Notes: generated from the sequence alone by a model not told the origin. Shown: positions 16,132-24,693, numbered from the stretch's first letter. The stretch: DNA of 38,174 nucleotides from Methylobacterium platani (GCF_001653715.1 NZ_LWHQ01000025.1:1-38174); one strand, 5' to 3'. Numbers and translations are program-made.

Positions 16132-17015
16132 GCGACCTGACCCGGGTTGCGCCGCTCCAGCTCGACCAGCAGCCCCGAATGGTCGAGGTCGCCGGCATGG
16201 CTCAGCAGGGTGCGGAACAGCTCGGCGGTGAGTGCGGTGTAGGGCGTCTCGGCGAGGGCGAGGCGCCGGCCGGCATCGAGGGCGTTGTCGAGGTCCTTGA
16301 GATGGGTGACCGAGCGGCCGCGGGTGGTGAAGTCGCGCGCGATCATCCGCTCGGCATGCAGGTCGAGGACCCGGCTCTCGGCGAAGCCGCCGCGCAGCGC
16401 CTCGCGCACCTTGGCCGGATCGGCGCCGCCGCGCTGGGCCAGCATCAGCGCCTCCGCCACCGCGCCGATCGTCACCCCGACGATGATCTGGTTGGCGAGC
16501 TTGGCGAGCTGTCCCGCCCCGTGCGGCCCGACATGGACGGGCCGGCCCATGGCCGTGAGCGCCGCTTGCGCACGGGCGAAGGCCTCCGCCTCGCCCCCTG
16601 CCATGATGGCGAGCGTTCCGGCCTCAGCCCCGACCGTGCCGCCGGAGACCGGCGCGTCGAGATGGCGGATGCCTTGCCCGGCGAGCCGGGCGGCGTGCCC
16701 TTGCGCCTCCGCCGGCTTGATCGAGCTCATGTCGGCCACGACCGTACCGGGCCGGATCGCCGCCGCGGTGCCGGCCCGGAACAGCACCTCCTCGACGATG
16801 GGGCCGTTCTCCAGCATCAGGATCACGAGGTCGGCGTCGCGGACGGCCGCCGCCGCGTCCCCGGCGATCGTCGCGCCGTCCGGCCGCAGCGCCTCGGCCT
16901 TGGCGCGGGAACGGTTCCAGGCGGTGACCGGGAATCCGGCGCGCAGGAGGTTGCGGGCCATCGGGGCGCCCATCAGGCCGGTGCCGAGGAACGCGATGCG
17001 GGGAGGGGCCGGCAT
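16128..17015 (-). CDS. Beta-hydroxyacid dehydrogenase (3-hydroxyisobutyrate/tartronate semialdehyde reductase type)
   Basis: A 295-residue NAD(P)-dependent oxidoreductase. The Rossmann motif GTGLMGAPMARNL is near residue 11, with AWNRSRAKAE following. The substrate-binding motif DAPVSGGTVGAEAGTLAIM and the catalytic lysine in GAGQLAKLANQ define the beta-HAD family, which includes 3-hydroxyisobutyrate dehydrogenase, GarR/GlxR and threonate/erythronate 2-dehydrogenase (LtnD). The basic NRSR after the second strand suggests NADP, though this is weak. It is coupled to the hydrolase (ATGA) and lies 29 bp behind an MFS gene. Together with the PdxA-like protein it suggests oxidation of a C4 hydroxy acid. 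Confidence 0.9.
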   Translation of the reverse strand: MPAPPRIAFLGTGLMGAPMARNLLRAGFPVTAWNRSRAKAEALRPDGATIAGDAAAAVRDADLVILMLENGPIVEEVLFRAGTAAAIRPGTVVADMSSIKPAEAQGHAARLAGQGIRHLDAPVSGGTVGAEAGTLAIMAGGEAEAFARAQAALTAMGRPVHVGPHGAGQLAKLANQIIVGVTIGAVAEALMLAQRGGADPAKVREALRGGFAESRVLDLHAERMIARDFTTRGRSVTHLKDLDNALDAGRRLALAETPYTALTAELFRTLLSHAGDLDHSGLLVELERRNPGQVA

Positions 17016-17044
17016 GATGTCGTCCGTGACGGGAGGGGAAAGGG

Positions 17045-18334
17045 TCACTCGGCCGGGACCGCATGGGCGACGGCCGGGGCGGAGCCCGCGACCTGCACCT
17101 GCGGCTTGATCCAGAAGGTCGCGGCGGCGCCGACGAGGAGCAGGCCGATCGAGCCGGCGAAGGGCAGGGTCCAGTTCCCGGTCGCGTCGATGATGAGCCC
17201 GAACAGGATCGGCGAGATGATGCCGGCCACCGCCGAGCCCGCGTTCATCAGCCCGCTCGCGGTGCCGGCGTGGCGCGGCGCCACGTCCATCGGCACGGCC
17301 CAGATCGGTCCGATCGTCAGCTCGATCATGAAGAAGGCGCCGCTGAGCAGGAGCGCGATGCCGGCGAGGTCGCGCACGAACAGGACCGGGACCAGGAAGG
17401 CCGCGGCGCCGAGGAAGCTCACCAGGATGACCCGGGCGCGCGCCGCCTCGAGGCTGCCGGTGCGGCGGTAGACCCAGTCGCAGATCACCCCGCCGACGGT
17501 GTCGCCGACGACGCCGGCGAAGAACACGCCGGAGGACAGGATCGCCGAGTTCTTGATGTCGAGGTCGTAGCCGTGCTTGAAGAACACCGGCAGCCAGGTG
17601 AAGAACAGCCAGCCGGTCCAGCCGTAGCAGAAATAGACCATCATGGTCGGGGCCATGCGGCGCAGGAGGGGGCCCCACGGCACGGCATCGGCCTTGCCCT
17701 TGCTCAAGGAGTAGGGCGGTACGTCGGCGAGGTCGCCCGCGACGACGCCGCGATGGGTGCGCGGATCGTCCCGGAAGTAGAGCCACCACGCCGCGACCCA
17801 GATCGCCGTGACGGCGCCGAGCACGATGAACGACATCCGCCAGGACAGGGTGAGGATCAGGAAGGCGACGAGCGGCGGCGTGATCGCGTTGCCGAAGCGC
17901 GAGCAGGAATGGGTGACGCCCTGCGCGAAGCCGCGCTTGGCGCGCGGCGTCCAGTTGGTGAGCGCCCGGCCGGCGGCGGGGAGCGTCGCGCCCTCGCCGA
18001 CCCCGAGCACGAAGCGCACCGCGAGCAACGCCGCGAAGCTGCCGACGAGCCCGGTGCCGATCGTGGTCAGCACCCAGATCAGGCCGCAGACCAGCAGCGT
18101 GACCCGCGAGCCGATCCGGTCGGCGATCCAGCCGCCGACGACCTGGAACACCGCGTAGGAATAGCCGAAGGCCGAGAAGGCGATGCCGAGCTGGGTGTTG
18201 GTCATGCCCAGCTCGGCCTGGATCGAGGAGGCCGCCGTCGACAGGTTGACCCGGTCGACGTAGAGCAGGAACGACATCGCGGAGAGCAGGATCAGGACGT
18301 TGAGCGGCGCGCCTCCGCGGCGATAACCGAACAT
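17045..18334 (-). CDS. MFS transporter, ACS family (hexuronate/glucarate type)
   Basis: A 429-residue MFS transporter with 12 helices. LLYVDRVNLSTAASSIQAELGM in the first helix region and GGWIADRIGSRVTLL in the A motif resemble GudP/ExuT-type permeases for sugar acids. The ribosome binding site is GGGAGGAAATC before ATG. It is the first of six tightly spaced minus-strand genes running to 11554. A 258-bp gap with an A-rich tract separates it from the PdxA-like gene, so it may have its own promoter. Confidence 0.88.
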   Translation of the reverse strand: MFGYRRGGAPLNVLILLSAMSFLLYVDRVNLSTAASSIQAELGMTNTQLGIAFSAFGYSYAVFQVVGGWIADRIGSRVTLLVCGLIWVLTTIGTGLVGSFAALLAVRFVLGVGEGATLPAAGRALTNWTPRAKRGFAQGVTHSCSRFGNAITPPLVAFLILTLSWRMSFIVLGAVTAIWVAAWWLYFRDDPRTHRGVVAGDLADVPPYSLSKGKADAVPWGPLLRRMAPTMMVYFCYGWTGWLFFTWLPVFFKHGYDLDIKNSAILSSGVFFAGVVGDTVGGVICDWVYRRTGSLEAARARVILVSFLGAAAFLVPVLFVRDLAGIALLLSGAFFMIELTIGPIWAVPMDVAPRHAGTASGLMNAGSAVAGIISPILFGLIIDATGNWTLPFAGSIGLLLVGAAATFWIKPQVQVAGSAPAVAHAVPAE

Positions 18335-18373
18335 GATTTCCTCCCGTCGCCATGGTTTTTCATGATCGTGCGG

Positions 18374-18399
18374 TTTCTTGTTTTGTTTTTTTATTTTTT
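18374..18399. promoter_or_regulatory. A/T-rich tract upstream of the MFS operon
   Basis: Twenty-six bases that are almost all T on the plus strand (A-rich on the coding minus strand), 40-65 bases before the MFS start codon, inside DNA that is otherwise about 70% GC. The position fits a promoter UP-type element or bent DNA; on the minus strand it could also be a 5'-UTR segment. No clear -35/-10 pair is visible. Otherwise I see no gene in 18335-18592. Confidence 0.45.
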
Positions 18400-18592
18400 G
18401 CCTGGCCCCACGCTCGACCGCATCCTGAGAGGTGAGTCGATCGGCGGTCGACTTGCCTCGACGGAGGCCTCCGGAAGCCGAAACGCCGGCTGGACGCCTC
18501 CTGCGGGGCTGCTGCGGGCAGCGGCATCCCGGGGCGAGGTCGCGGCTGGGATGCCGGGAAGCGTCGTCGCGCCGGACGCGCCGATCAGAGGC

Positions 18593-19627
18593 TCACGCCG
18601 CCTGCTGCACCGCTCCCCGCCCCACCATCCGGGCGGCGAGCAGCAGGGCGGCGCGGCTGGCGCCCGGATTGGCGATGCCCTGGCCGGCGATGTCGTAGGC
18701 CGAGCCGTGGGCGGGGGTGCAGATCGGGAACGGGAAGCCGCCGAGCAGGGTCACGCCGCGGTCGAAGCCGATGAGCTTCATGGCGATCTGCCCCTGGTCG
18801 TGGTACATCGTCAGCACCGCGTCGAAGGCGCCCTTGGTGGCGCGCAGGAAGACGGTGTCGGGCGGGAACGGCCCCTGGGCGTCGATGCCCTCCCGCCGGC
18901 CGGCCTCGACCGCGGGCGCGATGATCGCATCGTCCTCGTGGCCGAAATTGCCGCCGTCGCCGGCATGCGGATTGAGCCCCGCCACCGCGATGCGGGGTGA
19001 GGCGAACCCACTGTCCTTGAGCGAGCGGTCGGTGAGCCGCAGGCCCTCCAGCACCGCGTCGTAGGTGATGAGCGAGGCCACCGCCGAGAGCGGCACGTGG
19101 GAGGTGATGCGGGCGTTCCACAATCCTTCGAGGATGTTGAACTCCTTGGCCGGCACGTCCTCGAGCCCGAGCACCTCGGCGGTGAAGCCGATCTCGTCGT
19201 CGTAGGGCGGGTGGGCGAGGCGCATCGCCGCCTTGTTGAACGGCGTGAAGCAGACCGCGCCGGCGATCCCCGCGGCGGCAAGGCCGATCGCCTCGCGGAA
19301 GTTGCGCAGCGCGAAGGCACCCCCCTCCCGTTGCACCTCGCCGAGCCGGATCGCGTCGGGGTCGAGGTGGCCGAGATCGAGCAGCACCGGGCGCCCGCCG
19401 GGCGTCGGGTCCTGGCCCGGTCGCCGGACCTCGACGTCGAGGGACAGGCCGGCCTGCGCGGCGCCGCGCTCCAGGACGCGGGCATCGCCGACGATCAGCA
19501 GGCGGGCGGCGGCGCGGATCTCTGGATCGGCCGCGACCTTGGCGGCGAGCTCGGGCCCGATTCCTGCCGGGTCGCCGATGGCGACGGCGAGGACGGGGCG
19601 CTGCGTGTCGGCGGACGGATCGGGCAT
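18593..19627 (-). CDS. PdxA-like dehydrogenase (PdxA2 group, probable catabolic role)
   Basis: A 344-residue member of the PdxA family, metal-dependent 3-hydroxyacid dehydrogenases/decarboxylases. Seen: AIGDPAGIGPELAAK at the N-terminus; metal-binding His residues in ITSHVPLS, in TMYHDQGQIAMK and in CTPAHGSAYDIAG; plus NPHAGDGG. In B6 synthesis PdxA oxidises 4-phosphohydroxythreonine, but PdxA2 paralogues oxidise 4-phospho-D-threonate or -erythronate. PdxA2 normally sits beside a DUF1537 kinase, absent here, so the substrate may be unphosphorylated or made elsewhere. It is divergent from a GntR regulator with an operator-promoter between. Confidence 0.88.
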   Translation of the reverse strand: MPDPSADTQRPVLAVAIGDPAGIGPELAAKVAADPEIRAAARLLIVGDARVLERGAAQAGLSLDVEVRRPGQDPTPGGRPVLLDLGHLDPDAIRLGEVQREGGAFALRNFREAIGLAAAGIAGAVCFTPFNKAAMRLAHPPYDDEIGFTAEVLGLEDVPAKEFNILEGLWNARITSHVPLSAVASLITYDAVLEGLRLTDRSLKDSGFASPRIAVAGLNPHAGDGGNFGHEDDAIIAPAVEAGRREGIDAQGPFPPDTVFLRATKGAFDAVLTMYHDQGQIAMKLIGFDRGVTLLGGFPFPICTPAHGSAYDIAGQGIANPGASRAALLLAARMVGRGAVQQAA

Positions 19628-19662
19628 GGGCGTGAGACCTGGCGTTTCCTCGGGTTGACCCT

Positions 19663-19692
19663 CGTATAGACCCGGGCTGTCTTGCACGCAAG
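19663..19692 (-). promoter_or_regulatory. Promoter of the PdxA-like gene with overlapping GntR operator
   Basis: On the minus strand, -35 TTGCGT (19691-19686) and -10 TATACG (19668-19663) are 17 bp apart. The inverted repeat CTTGC-AC-GCAAG (19681-19692) covers the -35 box, as expected for repression by the divergent GntR protein. A related CTGTATGCAG lies at 19697-19706. The leader to the ATG at 19627 is about 29 bases. Confidence 0.65.
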
Positions 19693-19811
19693 AATGCTGT
19701 ATGCAGGATGACAGGATGCGTGGAAGCGGCGATGAGCGTGCGTGTCGGCCGGTCGCGAGTGGAGGAGGATGGGGCCTCATGCTAGGAGGGCTTGCGGCTG
19801 AGAGGCGGGAC

Positions 19812-20495
19812 ATGGACGTGAGCAACGAGGGGGTGTCTGTCCTCGACCAGATGGTGCCGGTCAGCCGGCGCACGCTCCACGACGAGCTCGTCGGGCGCAT
19901 CCGCGACCTCATCATCGAGGGCCATCTCGCGCCCGAGAGCCGTATCCACGAGGGCCAGCTCGGGCAGGCGCTCGGGGTCTCGCGGACCCCCTTGCGCGAG
20001 GCGCTGAAGTTCCTCGCGAGCGAGGGCCTGATCGAGCTGGTGCCCGGGCGCGGCGCGGTGGTGCGTCGCCTGACCCCCCGTGACGTGCGCGACATGCTCG
20101 ACGTGCTGGCCGCCTTGGAGACGACGGCGGCCCGTCTTGCCTGCCGACGGGCGAGCGATGCCGAGATCGCCTCGCTCCGCCGGCTGCACGACGAGATGAT
20201 GGGCTACTACGCGACCCGCACCCGGCTCGAATACTTCAAGCGCAACCAAGCTTTCCATGCCGGGCTGGCCACCCTGTCGGGCAATGCGTTCCTGGCCGCC
20301 ACCCACGAGGGCATCCAGTCGCGCCTGCGCCGGATCCGCTTCGTCGGCAGCGACGCGCCGGACAAGTGGGCCGGTGCGGTGGCCGAGCACGAGGAGATGG
20401 TGCAAGCCCTCGAGGCTCGCGACGCCGACCGCCTCGCCGCGGTCATCGCCCGCCATCTCGAGGCGACGTGGATCCGCGTGCAGGACGTGATGTGA
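19812..20495 (+). CDS. GntR-family (FadR subfamily) regulator of the PdxA/MFS/hydrolase cluster
   Basis: A 227-residue regulator. The N-terminal winged helix (LHDELVGRIRDLIIEGHLAPESRI, LGVSRTPLREALKFLASEGLI, GRGAVVRRL) is followed by an all-helical FCD ligand domain with the metal-ligand pattern of FadR-type proteins (FHAGLATLSGN, AEHEEMVQALEARD, ARHLEATW). The ATG at 19812 is preferred because GAGG lies six bases upstream; an ATG at 19780 is a weaker option. It is divergent from the PdxA-like gene and probably binds TTGCACGCAA-like sites between them, acting as a repressor released by a carboxylic acid ligand. Confidence 0.92.
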   Translation: MDVSNEGVSVLDQMVPVSRRTLHDELVGRIRDLIIEGHLAPESRIHEGQLGQALGVSRTPLREALKFLASEGLIELVPGRGAVVRRLTPRDVRDMLDVLAALETTAARLACRRASDAEIASLRRLHDEMMGYYATRTRLEYFKRNQAFHAGLATLSGNAFLAATHEGIQSRLRRIRFVGSDAPDKWAGAVAEHEEMVQALEARDADRLAAVIARHLEATWIRVQDVM

Positions 20496-20667
20496 CCGTC
20501 GATCCTTCGGGAGATTCGTGCGTCGCGGCCGGGCCCGGGGGAGGCCGAGATCGCGGGGCCCGTCGACCAGAGGGTATCACAGCAGGCGTGACCCGACCGT
20601 GAGCTCGGAGCCGGGATCGTCCGCGCCGGCCAGGGCCGCGCACCGGGAGGTCCGGCCGGCGCGACGA

Positions 20668-20687
20668 GCCCGGGCATCCGCCCGGGC
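20668..20687. terminator. Bidirectional stem-loop between convergent GntR and atzF genes
   Basis: GCCCGGGC (20668-20675) and GCCCGGGC (20680-20687), each self-palindromic, make an 8-bp GC stem with an ATCC loop. It lies in the 233-bp gap between two convergent genes. There is no T tract. Nothing else is recognised in that gap. Confidence 0.5.
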
Positions 20688-20728
20688 CCCCGTGAGCGAG
20701 CCGGGCAGGCGCTCATGCCGAGGCTTGC

Positions 20729-22519
20729 TCAGCCAGCGCGACCGGCGGCGAGATACGCCCGCCATCCCCCATGGGTCGACACGTCCTTCGCCTCCCGCAC
20801 GCCCTCCGCCTCGCACAGGAACCCCTTCGGTGACGTTCCGTCGGCAAGGCGAAGGGTGCCGATGCCGAGGGGGGCGGGAATCGCGGCGACGAAGCGACCG
20901 AAGGCGTCCGGCGCGAGCGCCCAGACCTCCGTGGCGATCGCCGTTCCTGCGCCTGCCGCCACCCGTACGAGGCCTGGACGGCGGGGGCCCGCGCCCGGCA
21001 AGGCGAAGAGCCGGTAGTCGGGCGTGGTCGCGACCGCACGCAGGCGCCGGGCCCCGAGGGAGGTCAGTTCCCCGTTGAGGGGCAGGCCGGACAGATGCGC
21101 GCCGACGACCGCCAGCTCGATCTCGTCGCCGGCCGCCCGTTCCGGATCCGTCTCCGGGGCCTGCGGCAGGAGCGCGCCGGTCGCTCCCATCGGGGTGCCG
21201 CCGGCGCGGTGGAGGCCGTCGCCGAGCGGGACCAGGGCGGCGTCCCGGCCCGCCGGGGCGATCAGCGTGACGCCGGCCGGCCCCCCGTCGGCACGGGGAT
21301 GGCTCGGCACCGCCAGCGCGCAGAGATCGAGCAGGTTGACGAAGTTGGTGTAGGTGCCGAGCTCGGCGTTGGGACCGATCGGGTCGGCGGCGAGCGCCTC
21401 GAGGGTTTGCGGGCGCGGGAAGGTCGGCACGCACAAGGCATCGATGCTCTGCCAGACCGTCTCGGTGGCGCGGCGCAGCTCCGCCAGCCGGTAGCGCCCC
21501 GCGAAGGCGTCCGCGGCGGAGAAGGCGGTCGCCCGTTCCGTGATGGCGCGGGTGGCCGGGTGAAGCGCCTCGGGCCGCGTGGTGATCAAGGCACGGATCG
21601 CCTCCCAGCGCTCGGCCACCCACGGCCCGTCGTAGAGAAGCGCGGCCGCAGCGAAGAACGGCGTGAGATCGACCGGGACCAGGGCCGCCCCGAGGGCTCC
21701 GAGATCGGCGAGGGCCGCCTCGAAGGCCGCCTCGGAGAGCGCGTCCCCGGCGAAGCGCCGGCTCGCCGCATCCGGCACGCCGACCCGCAGCGTCAGCGGC
21801 CCGGGCCGACCGACCGCGACGGGCCGCGAGAACGGGTCGTCGGGGTCGAACCCTGCGAGCGCGGCGAAGCCCGCGAAGGCGTCCTCGACGGTGAGGGCGA
21901 AGACCGATACGCAATCGAGGGTGCGGCAGGCCGGCACGACGCCGCGGGTCGACAGCGCGCCGAGGGTGGGCTTGAGCCCGACGATGTTGTTGAGCCCCGC
22001 CGGCACTCGGCCCGAGCCGGCGGTGTCGGTGCCGAGCGCCAGCGGCACCAGCCCGGCCGCCACCGCGACGGCGGAGCCTGACGACGAGCCGCCGGGGACG
22101 AGCGCCGGAGCGAGGGCGTTACGCGGCACGCCGTAGGGGGAGCGCACGCCGACGAGCCCGGTGGCGAACTGGTCGAGGTTGGTCTTGCCGATGACAAGCG
22201 CCCCGGCCCGGCGCAGCCGCGCCACCACCGCCGCGTCCTCCGTCGCGACGCATGCGTAATCGGGGCAGGCGCAGGTGGTGGGCAGGCCGGCGACGGCGAT
22301 GTTGTCCTTCACGGCGACCGGGATGCCGTGAAGCGGACCCGCCGGCAGGTCGAGGGCTTCCGCCGCCACCTCGGCCTCCGGTCGCAGGGTGATGAAGACC
22401 GCCGGGTCGGCATGCGCCGCGATGCGCCGGTAGACCTCGTGCACGGCCGCCGCCGGCGTGAGGGAGCCCGAAGCGTAGGCCTCCCGGTACTGGGCGAGGG
22501 TCAGGGGAAAGCCGGTCAC
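20729..22519 (-). CDS. atzF: Allophanate hydrolase
   Basis: A 596-residue allophanate hydrolase, the usual length of AtzF. The amidase-signature domain fills about residues 1-450 with the Ser-cisSer-Lys set: Lys in GIPVAVKDNIAVAG, and GGSSSGSAVAVAAG with the nucleophile in DTAGSGRVPAG. The C-terminal ~130 residues (ELAVVGAHLSGLPLNGEL, LFALPGAGPRRPGL, GFLCEAEGV) match the second domain that handles the decarboxylation step. The product is ammonia plus CO2. The start is a GTG overlapping the atzH stop (GTGA). It is the last gene of the operon. No urea carboxylase is present, which favours the cyanurate/biuret pathway over urea degradation. Confidence 0.93.
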   Translation of the reverse strand: MTGFPLTLAQYREAYASGSLTPAAAVHEVYRRIAAHADPAVFITLRPEAEVAAEALDLPAGPLHGIPVAVKDNIAVAGLPTTCACPDYACVATEDAAVVARLRRAGALVIGKTNLDQFATGLVGVRSPYGVPRNALAPALVPGGSSSGSAVAVAAGLVPLALGTDTAGSGRVPAGLNNIVGLKPTLGALSTRGVVPACRTLDCVSVFALTVEDAFAGFAALAGFDPDDPFSRPVAVGRPGPLTLRVGVPDAASRRFAGDALSEAAFEAALADLGALGAALVPVDLTPFFAAAALLYDGPWVAERWEAIRALITTRPEALHPATRAITERATAFSAADAFAGRYRLAELRRATETVWQSIDALCVPTFPRPQTLEALAADPIGPNAELGTYTNFVNLLDLCALAVPSHPRADGGPAGVTLIAPAGRDAALVPLGDGLHRAGGTPMGATGALLPQAPETDPERAAGDEIELAVVGAHLSGLPLNGELTSLGARRLRAVATTPDYRLFALPGAGPRRPGLVRVAAGAGTAIATEVWALAPDAFGRFVAAIPAPLGIGTLRLADGTSPKGFLCEAEGVREAKDVSTHGGWRAYLAAGRAG

Positions 22520-22905
22520 GCCGGCACCTCGTCGACCAGGCTGACATGCGCGGCCACGACGCGCCAGCCCTCGGGCAGGCGCGCCCAGGACTGCATCTGG
22601 CGCCCGACCTTGCCCGGGTTGCCCTCGCGCCAGAACAGGGTCGAGGCGGTGGCGAAGTCGCGCCCGTAGGTGGTGATGACCGTCTGTCCGATGCTCCGCT
22701 CGACCCCGACCGGCGAACGCGCCCGGCGGAAGGCCCGGATCGCGTCCATGCCGTAGAGGTTCTCCCCGATCCCGTACCGGATGGTGCGGGGATCGTCCCA
22801 GAAGAGCGCCTCGAGGGTCGGCACGTCGTTGGTGACGAGGGCAGTCTCGTAAGCAGCGAAGGCCGCCTCGACCTCGGCCTTCACGTCGGGTTGGTCGATG
22901 TCCAT
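22516..22905 (-). CDS. atzH: AtzH-like protein (DUF3225, NTF2-like fold)
   Basis: A 129-residue NTF2-like protein of the DUF3225/AtzH family: VKAEVEAAFAAYETALVTND, LEALFWDDPRTIRYGIGENLYG, and a final LPEGWRVVAAHVSLVDE. AtzH is coded beside AtzE and AtzF in cyanuric-acid operons and has been proposed to decarboxylate the 1,3-dicarboxyurea made by AtzE to allophanate. I recall this but am not sure of its experimental standing. It has a GGGAGACC site before ATG and its TGA overlaps the GTG start of atzF. A 142-bp gap separates it from atzE. Confidence 0.87.
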   Translation of the reverse strand: MDIDQPDVKAEVEAAFAAYETALVTNDVPTLEALFWDDPRTIRYGIGENLYGMDAIRAFRRARSPVGVERSIGQTVITTYGRDFATASTLFWREGNPGKVGRQMQSWARLPEGWRVVAAHVSLVDEVPA

Positions 22906-23047
22906 GGGTGGTCTCCCTTCGCACGGTTCTCGTGCGCGTCGTGTCGGTCGGACGAAGGAGCGGTATCTCTCCTCCCGCGCAGGAGCGCGCGCTGTCGATC
23001 GCGGATCGCGCGCGAGGGTCCCGCCAGGGGTGCAGGGCGCCCCGGTT

Positions 23048-24448
23048 TCACGCCGCCACGGGCGCCGCCCCCACCCCCGCCGCTTCGAGCGCCCCCGCGA
23101 CCCGCAGGGCCACGTCTTCCCGCCACGGCGCCGCGATCACCTGCACGGCGAGCGGCAGCCCGCCCCCGACCCGCACCGGCACCGCCACGACCGGCAGGCC
23201 GATGAACGAGATCGGCTGGGTGAAGATGCCGATATTCGGCCGCGCCGGTACGGCGACACCGTCGAGCTCCATGGTCGTCTGCCCGATCCGCAGCGCCCGA
23301 CAGGGCGTGCAGGGGGCCAGGATCACGTCGACCTCGTCGAACACCGTCAGCACCCGTGCCCGGTACCAGCTGCGGAAGCGCTGGGCACGATGCACCCAGG
23401 CGGCGGGGATCGTCGTACCGGCGATCAGCCTGTCGCGGACCGCCGGGTCGTAGTCGGCGGGGCGCACCCGCAGGCGGTCGTGGTGGAGGCCCGCCGCCTC
23501 CGCGGCGGTGATGACGAAGGCTGCGGCGCGGGCCCGCGCCGCTTCCGGGATCTCGACGCGGCGGGTGGCGCCCAGCGCTGCGGCGGCGAGCGCGACGGCC
23601 TCGAAGCAATCGGGCTCGCCGCCGCGGGCGAAGTAGCCGCCGGCCACGCCGATGCGCAGACCCGTCCGTCCTCGCGCCAGGGCATCCGTCGCCGGCTCGA
23701 TCGAGCGCGGCGTCTGCCAGGGATCGTCGGGATCCTCGCCCTGCATCGCGTCGTAGGCGAGCGCCAGGTCGGCGACCGATCTCGCGAGCGGCCCGAGATG
23801 ATCGAAGCTCGCGACGAAGGGGTAGGAGCCCGCCCGCGACAGCCGGCCGAAGGTGGGCTTCAGCCCGAAGGTGCCGCAGAACGACGCCGGAACCCGGATC
23901 GAGCCGTTGGTATCCGAGCCGAGGGCGAGGGGCACGAGCCCCGCCGCCACGGCCGCCCCCGACCCGCCCGACGACCCGCCGGTCATCCGCTCGCGGTCGT
24001 GCGGGTTGCGCGAGGGGCCGTCATGGGCGTTCTCGCCGGTGAAGTCGTAGGCGTATTCCCCCATGTTGAGGGCGCCGACCAGGATCGCGCCCGCCGCCTC
24101 CAGCCGCCGCACCAGGGCGCCGTCGCGAGCCGCCGGCTCGCGATCGCGATTGATCTTCGAGCCGGCGCGGGTCGGAAGTCCCGCGACATCGAACAGGTTC
24201 TTGACCGCGAAGGGCACGCCCGCCAGCGGACCCGGTATCCGGCCGGAGGCAAGGCCCGCGTCGATCTCGGCCGCCCGGGCCCGGGCGCGACCGGCCGTCA
24301 CGTCCGTGAATGCGTTCACGCCGGGATCGATGGCGGCGATCCGCGCCAGGGCGGCCTCGACCGATGCGGCGGCGGTGAGCCGGCCCGCCGCCACGGCGGC
24401 GGCGATCTCGGAGGCGGTGCGCGACCCGCTCGTGGTAGAGCCGCTCAT
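23048..24448 (-). CDS. atzE: 1-Carboxybiuret hydrolase catalytic subunit (AtzE-type amidase)
   Basis: A 466-residue amidase-signature enzyme of the AtzE group. The catalytic Lys is in GVPFAVKNLFDVAG, the Gly/Ser stretch is MTGGSSGGSGAAVAAG, and the acyl-enzyme Ser is in GSDTNGSIRVPAS. ALNMGEYAYDFTGENAHDG is characteristic of the AtzE/GatA-like branch. AtzE works in a complex with the small AtzG subunit, whose gene lies directly upstream and overlaps the start (ATGA). It deaminates 1-carboxybiuret, the ring-opening product of cyanuric acid hydrolase. A broader amidase specificity cannot be excluded because AtzD is absent here. Confidence 0.92.
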   Translation of the reverse strand: MSGSTTSGSRTASEIAAAVAAGRLTAAASVEAALARIAAIDPGVNAFTDVTAGRARARAAEIDAGLASGRIPGPLAGVPFAVKNLFDVAGLPTRAGSKINRDREPAARDGALVRRLEAAGAILVGALNMGEYAYDFTGENAHDGPSRNPHDRERMTGGSSGGSGAAVAAGLVPLALGSDTNGSIRVPASFCGTFGLKPTFGRLSRAGSYPFVASFDHLGPLARSVADLALAYDAMQGEDPDDPWQTPRSIEPATDALARGRTGLRIGVAGGYFARGGEPDCFEAVALAAAALGATRRVEIPEAARARAAAFVITAAEAAGLHHDRLRVRPADYDPAVRDRLIAGTTIPAAWVHRAQRFRSWYRARVLTVFDEVDVILAPCTPCRALRIGQTTMELDGVAVPARPNIGIFTQPISFIGLPVVAVPVRVGGGLPLAVQVIAAPWREDVALRVAGALEAAGVGAAPVAA

Positions 24449-24693
24449 GCCGGGTCTCCGCTTGCCGAGCCGGCACTTGCCAAATCAGCACTTGCCCGGA
24501 ACACCGGCGCCGGCTCGACGGCGTCGTCGAGGGGGAAGTCCAGCACCAGCCGGGCGGCGGCGGCCGTCGCCTTGACGCTGGCGATCACCGTCTCGCGCCA
24601 CTCGGGCGCCATCGGGATGCCGACGAGGGGCATCATCGCGTCGACGACCGCGCCGGCGGTGTCGTCGTCGAGGGGAAGGGGAGGTGTCGTCAT
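24445..24693 (-). CDS. atzG: AtzG-like small subunit (DUF4089)
   Basis: An 82-residue protein of the DUF4089/AtzG family: MMPLVGIPMAPEWRETVIAS, VKATAAAARLVLDFPLDDAVEPAPVF. AtzG is a GatC-like partner that wraps AtzE and is needed for its stability. The last ~15 residues (ADLASAGSASGDPA) are low-complexity and probably flexible. Its TGA overlaps the AtzE ATG. The ABC ATPase stop is nine bases upstream, so both modules form one transcription unit. Confidence 0.88.
   Translation of the reverse strand: MTTPPLPLDDDTAGAVVDAMMPLVGIPMAPEWRETVIASVKATAAAARLVLDFPLDDAVEPAPVFRASADLASAGSASGDPA

Noticed and set aside
18593..19627. PdxA-like gene as the vitamin B6 biosynthesis gene
   Set aside because: It is divergent from its own GntR regulator and grouped with transporters and hydrolases; housekeeping pdxA usually lies with surA/ksgA. 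Biochemical overlap cannot be fully excluded.
20729..22519. Allophanate hydrolase as part of a urea amidolyase system
   Set aside because: No biotin-dependent urea carboxylase or its DUF1989 partners are present; AtzG, AtzE and AtzH neighbours fit the carboxybiuret route.
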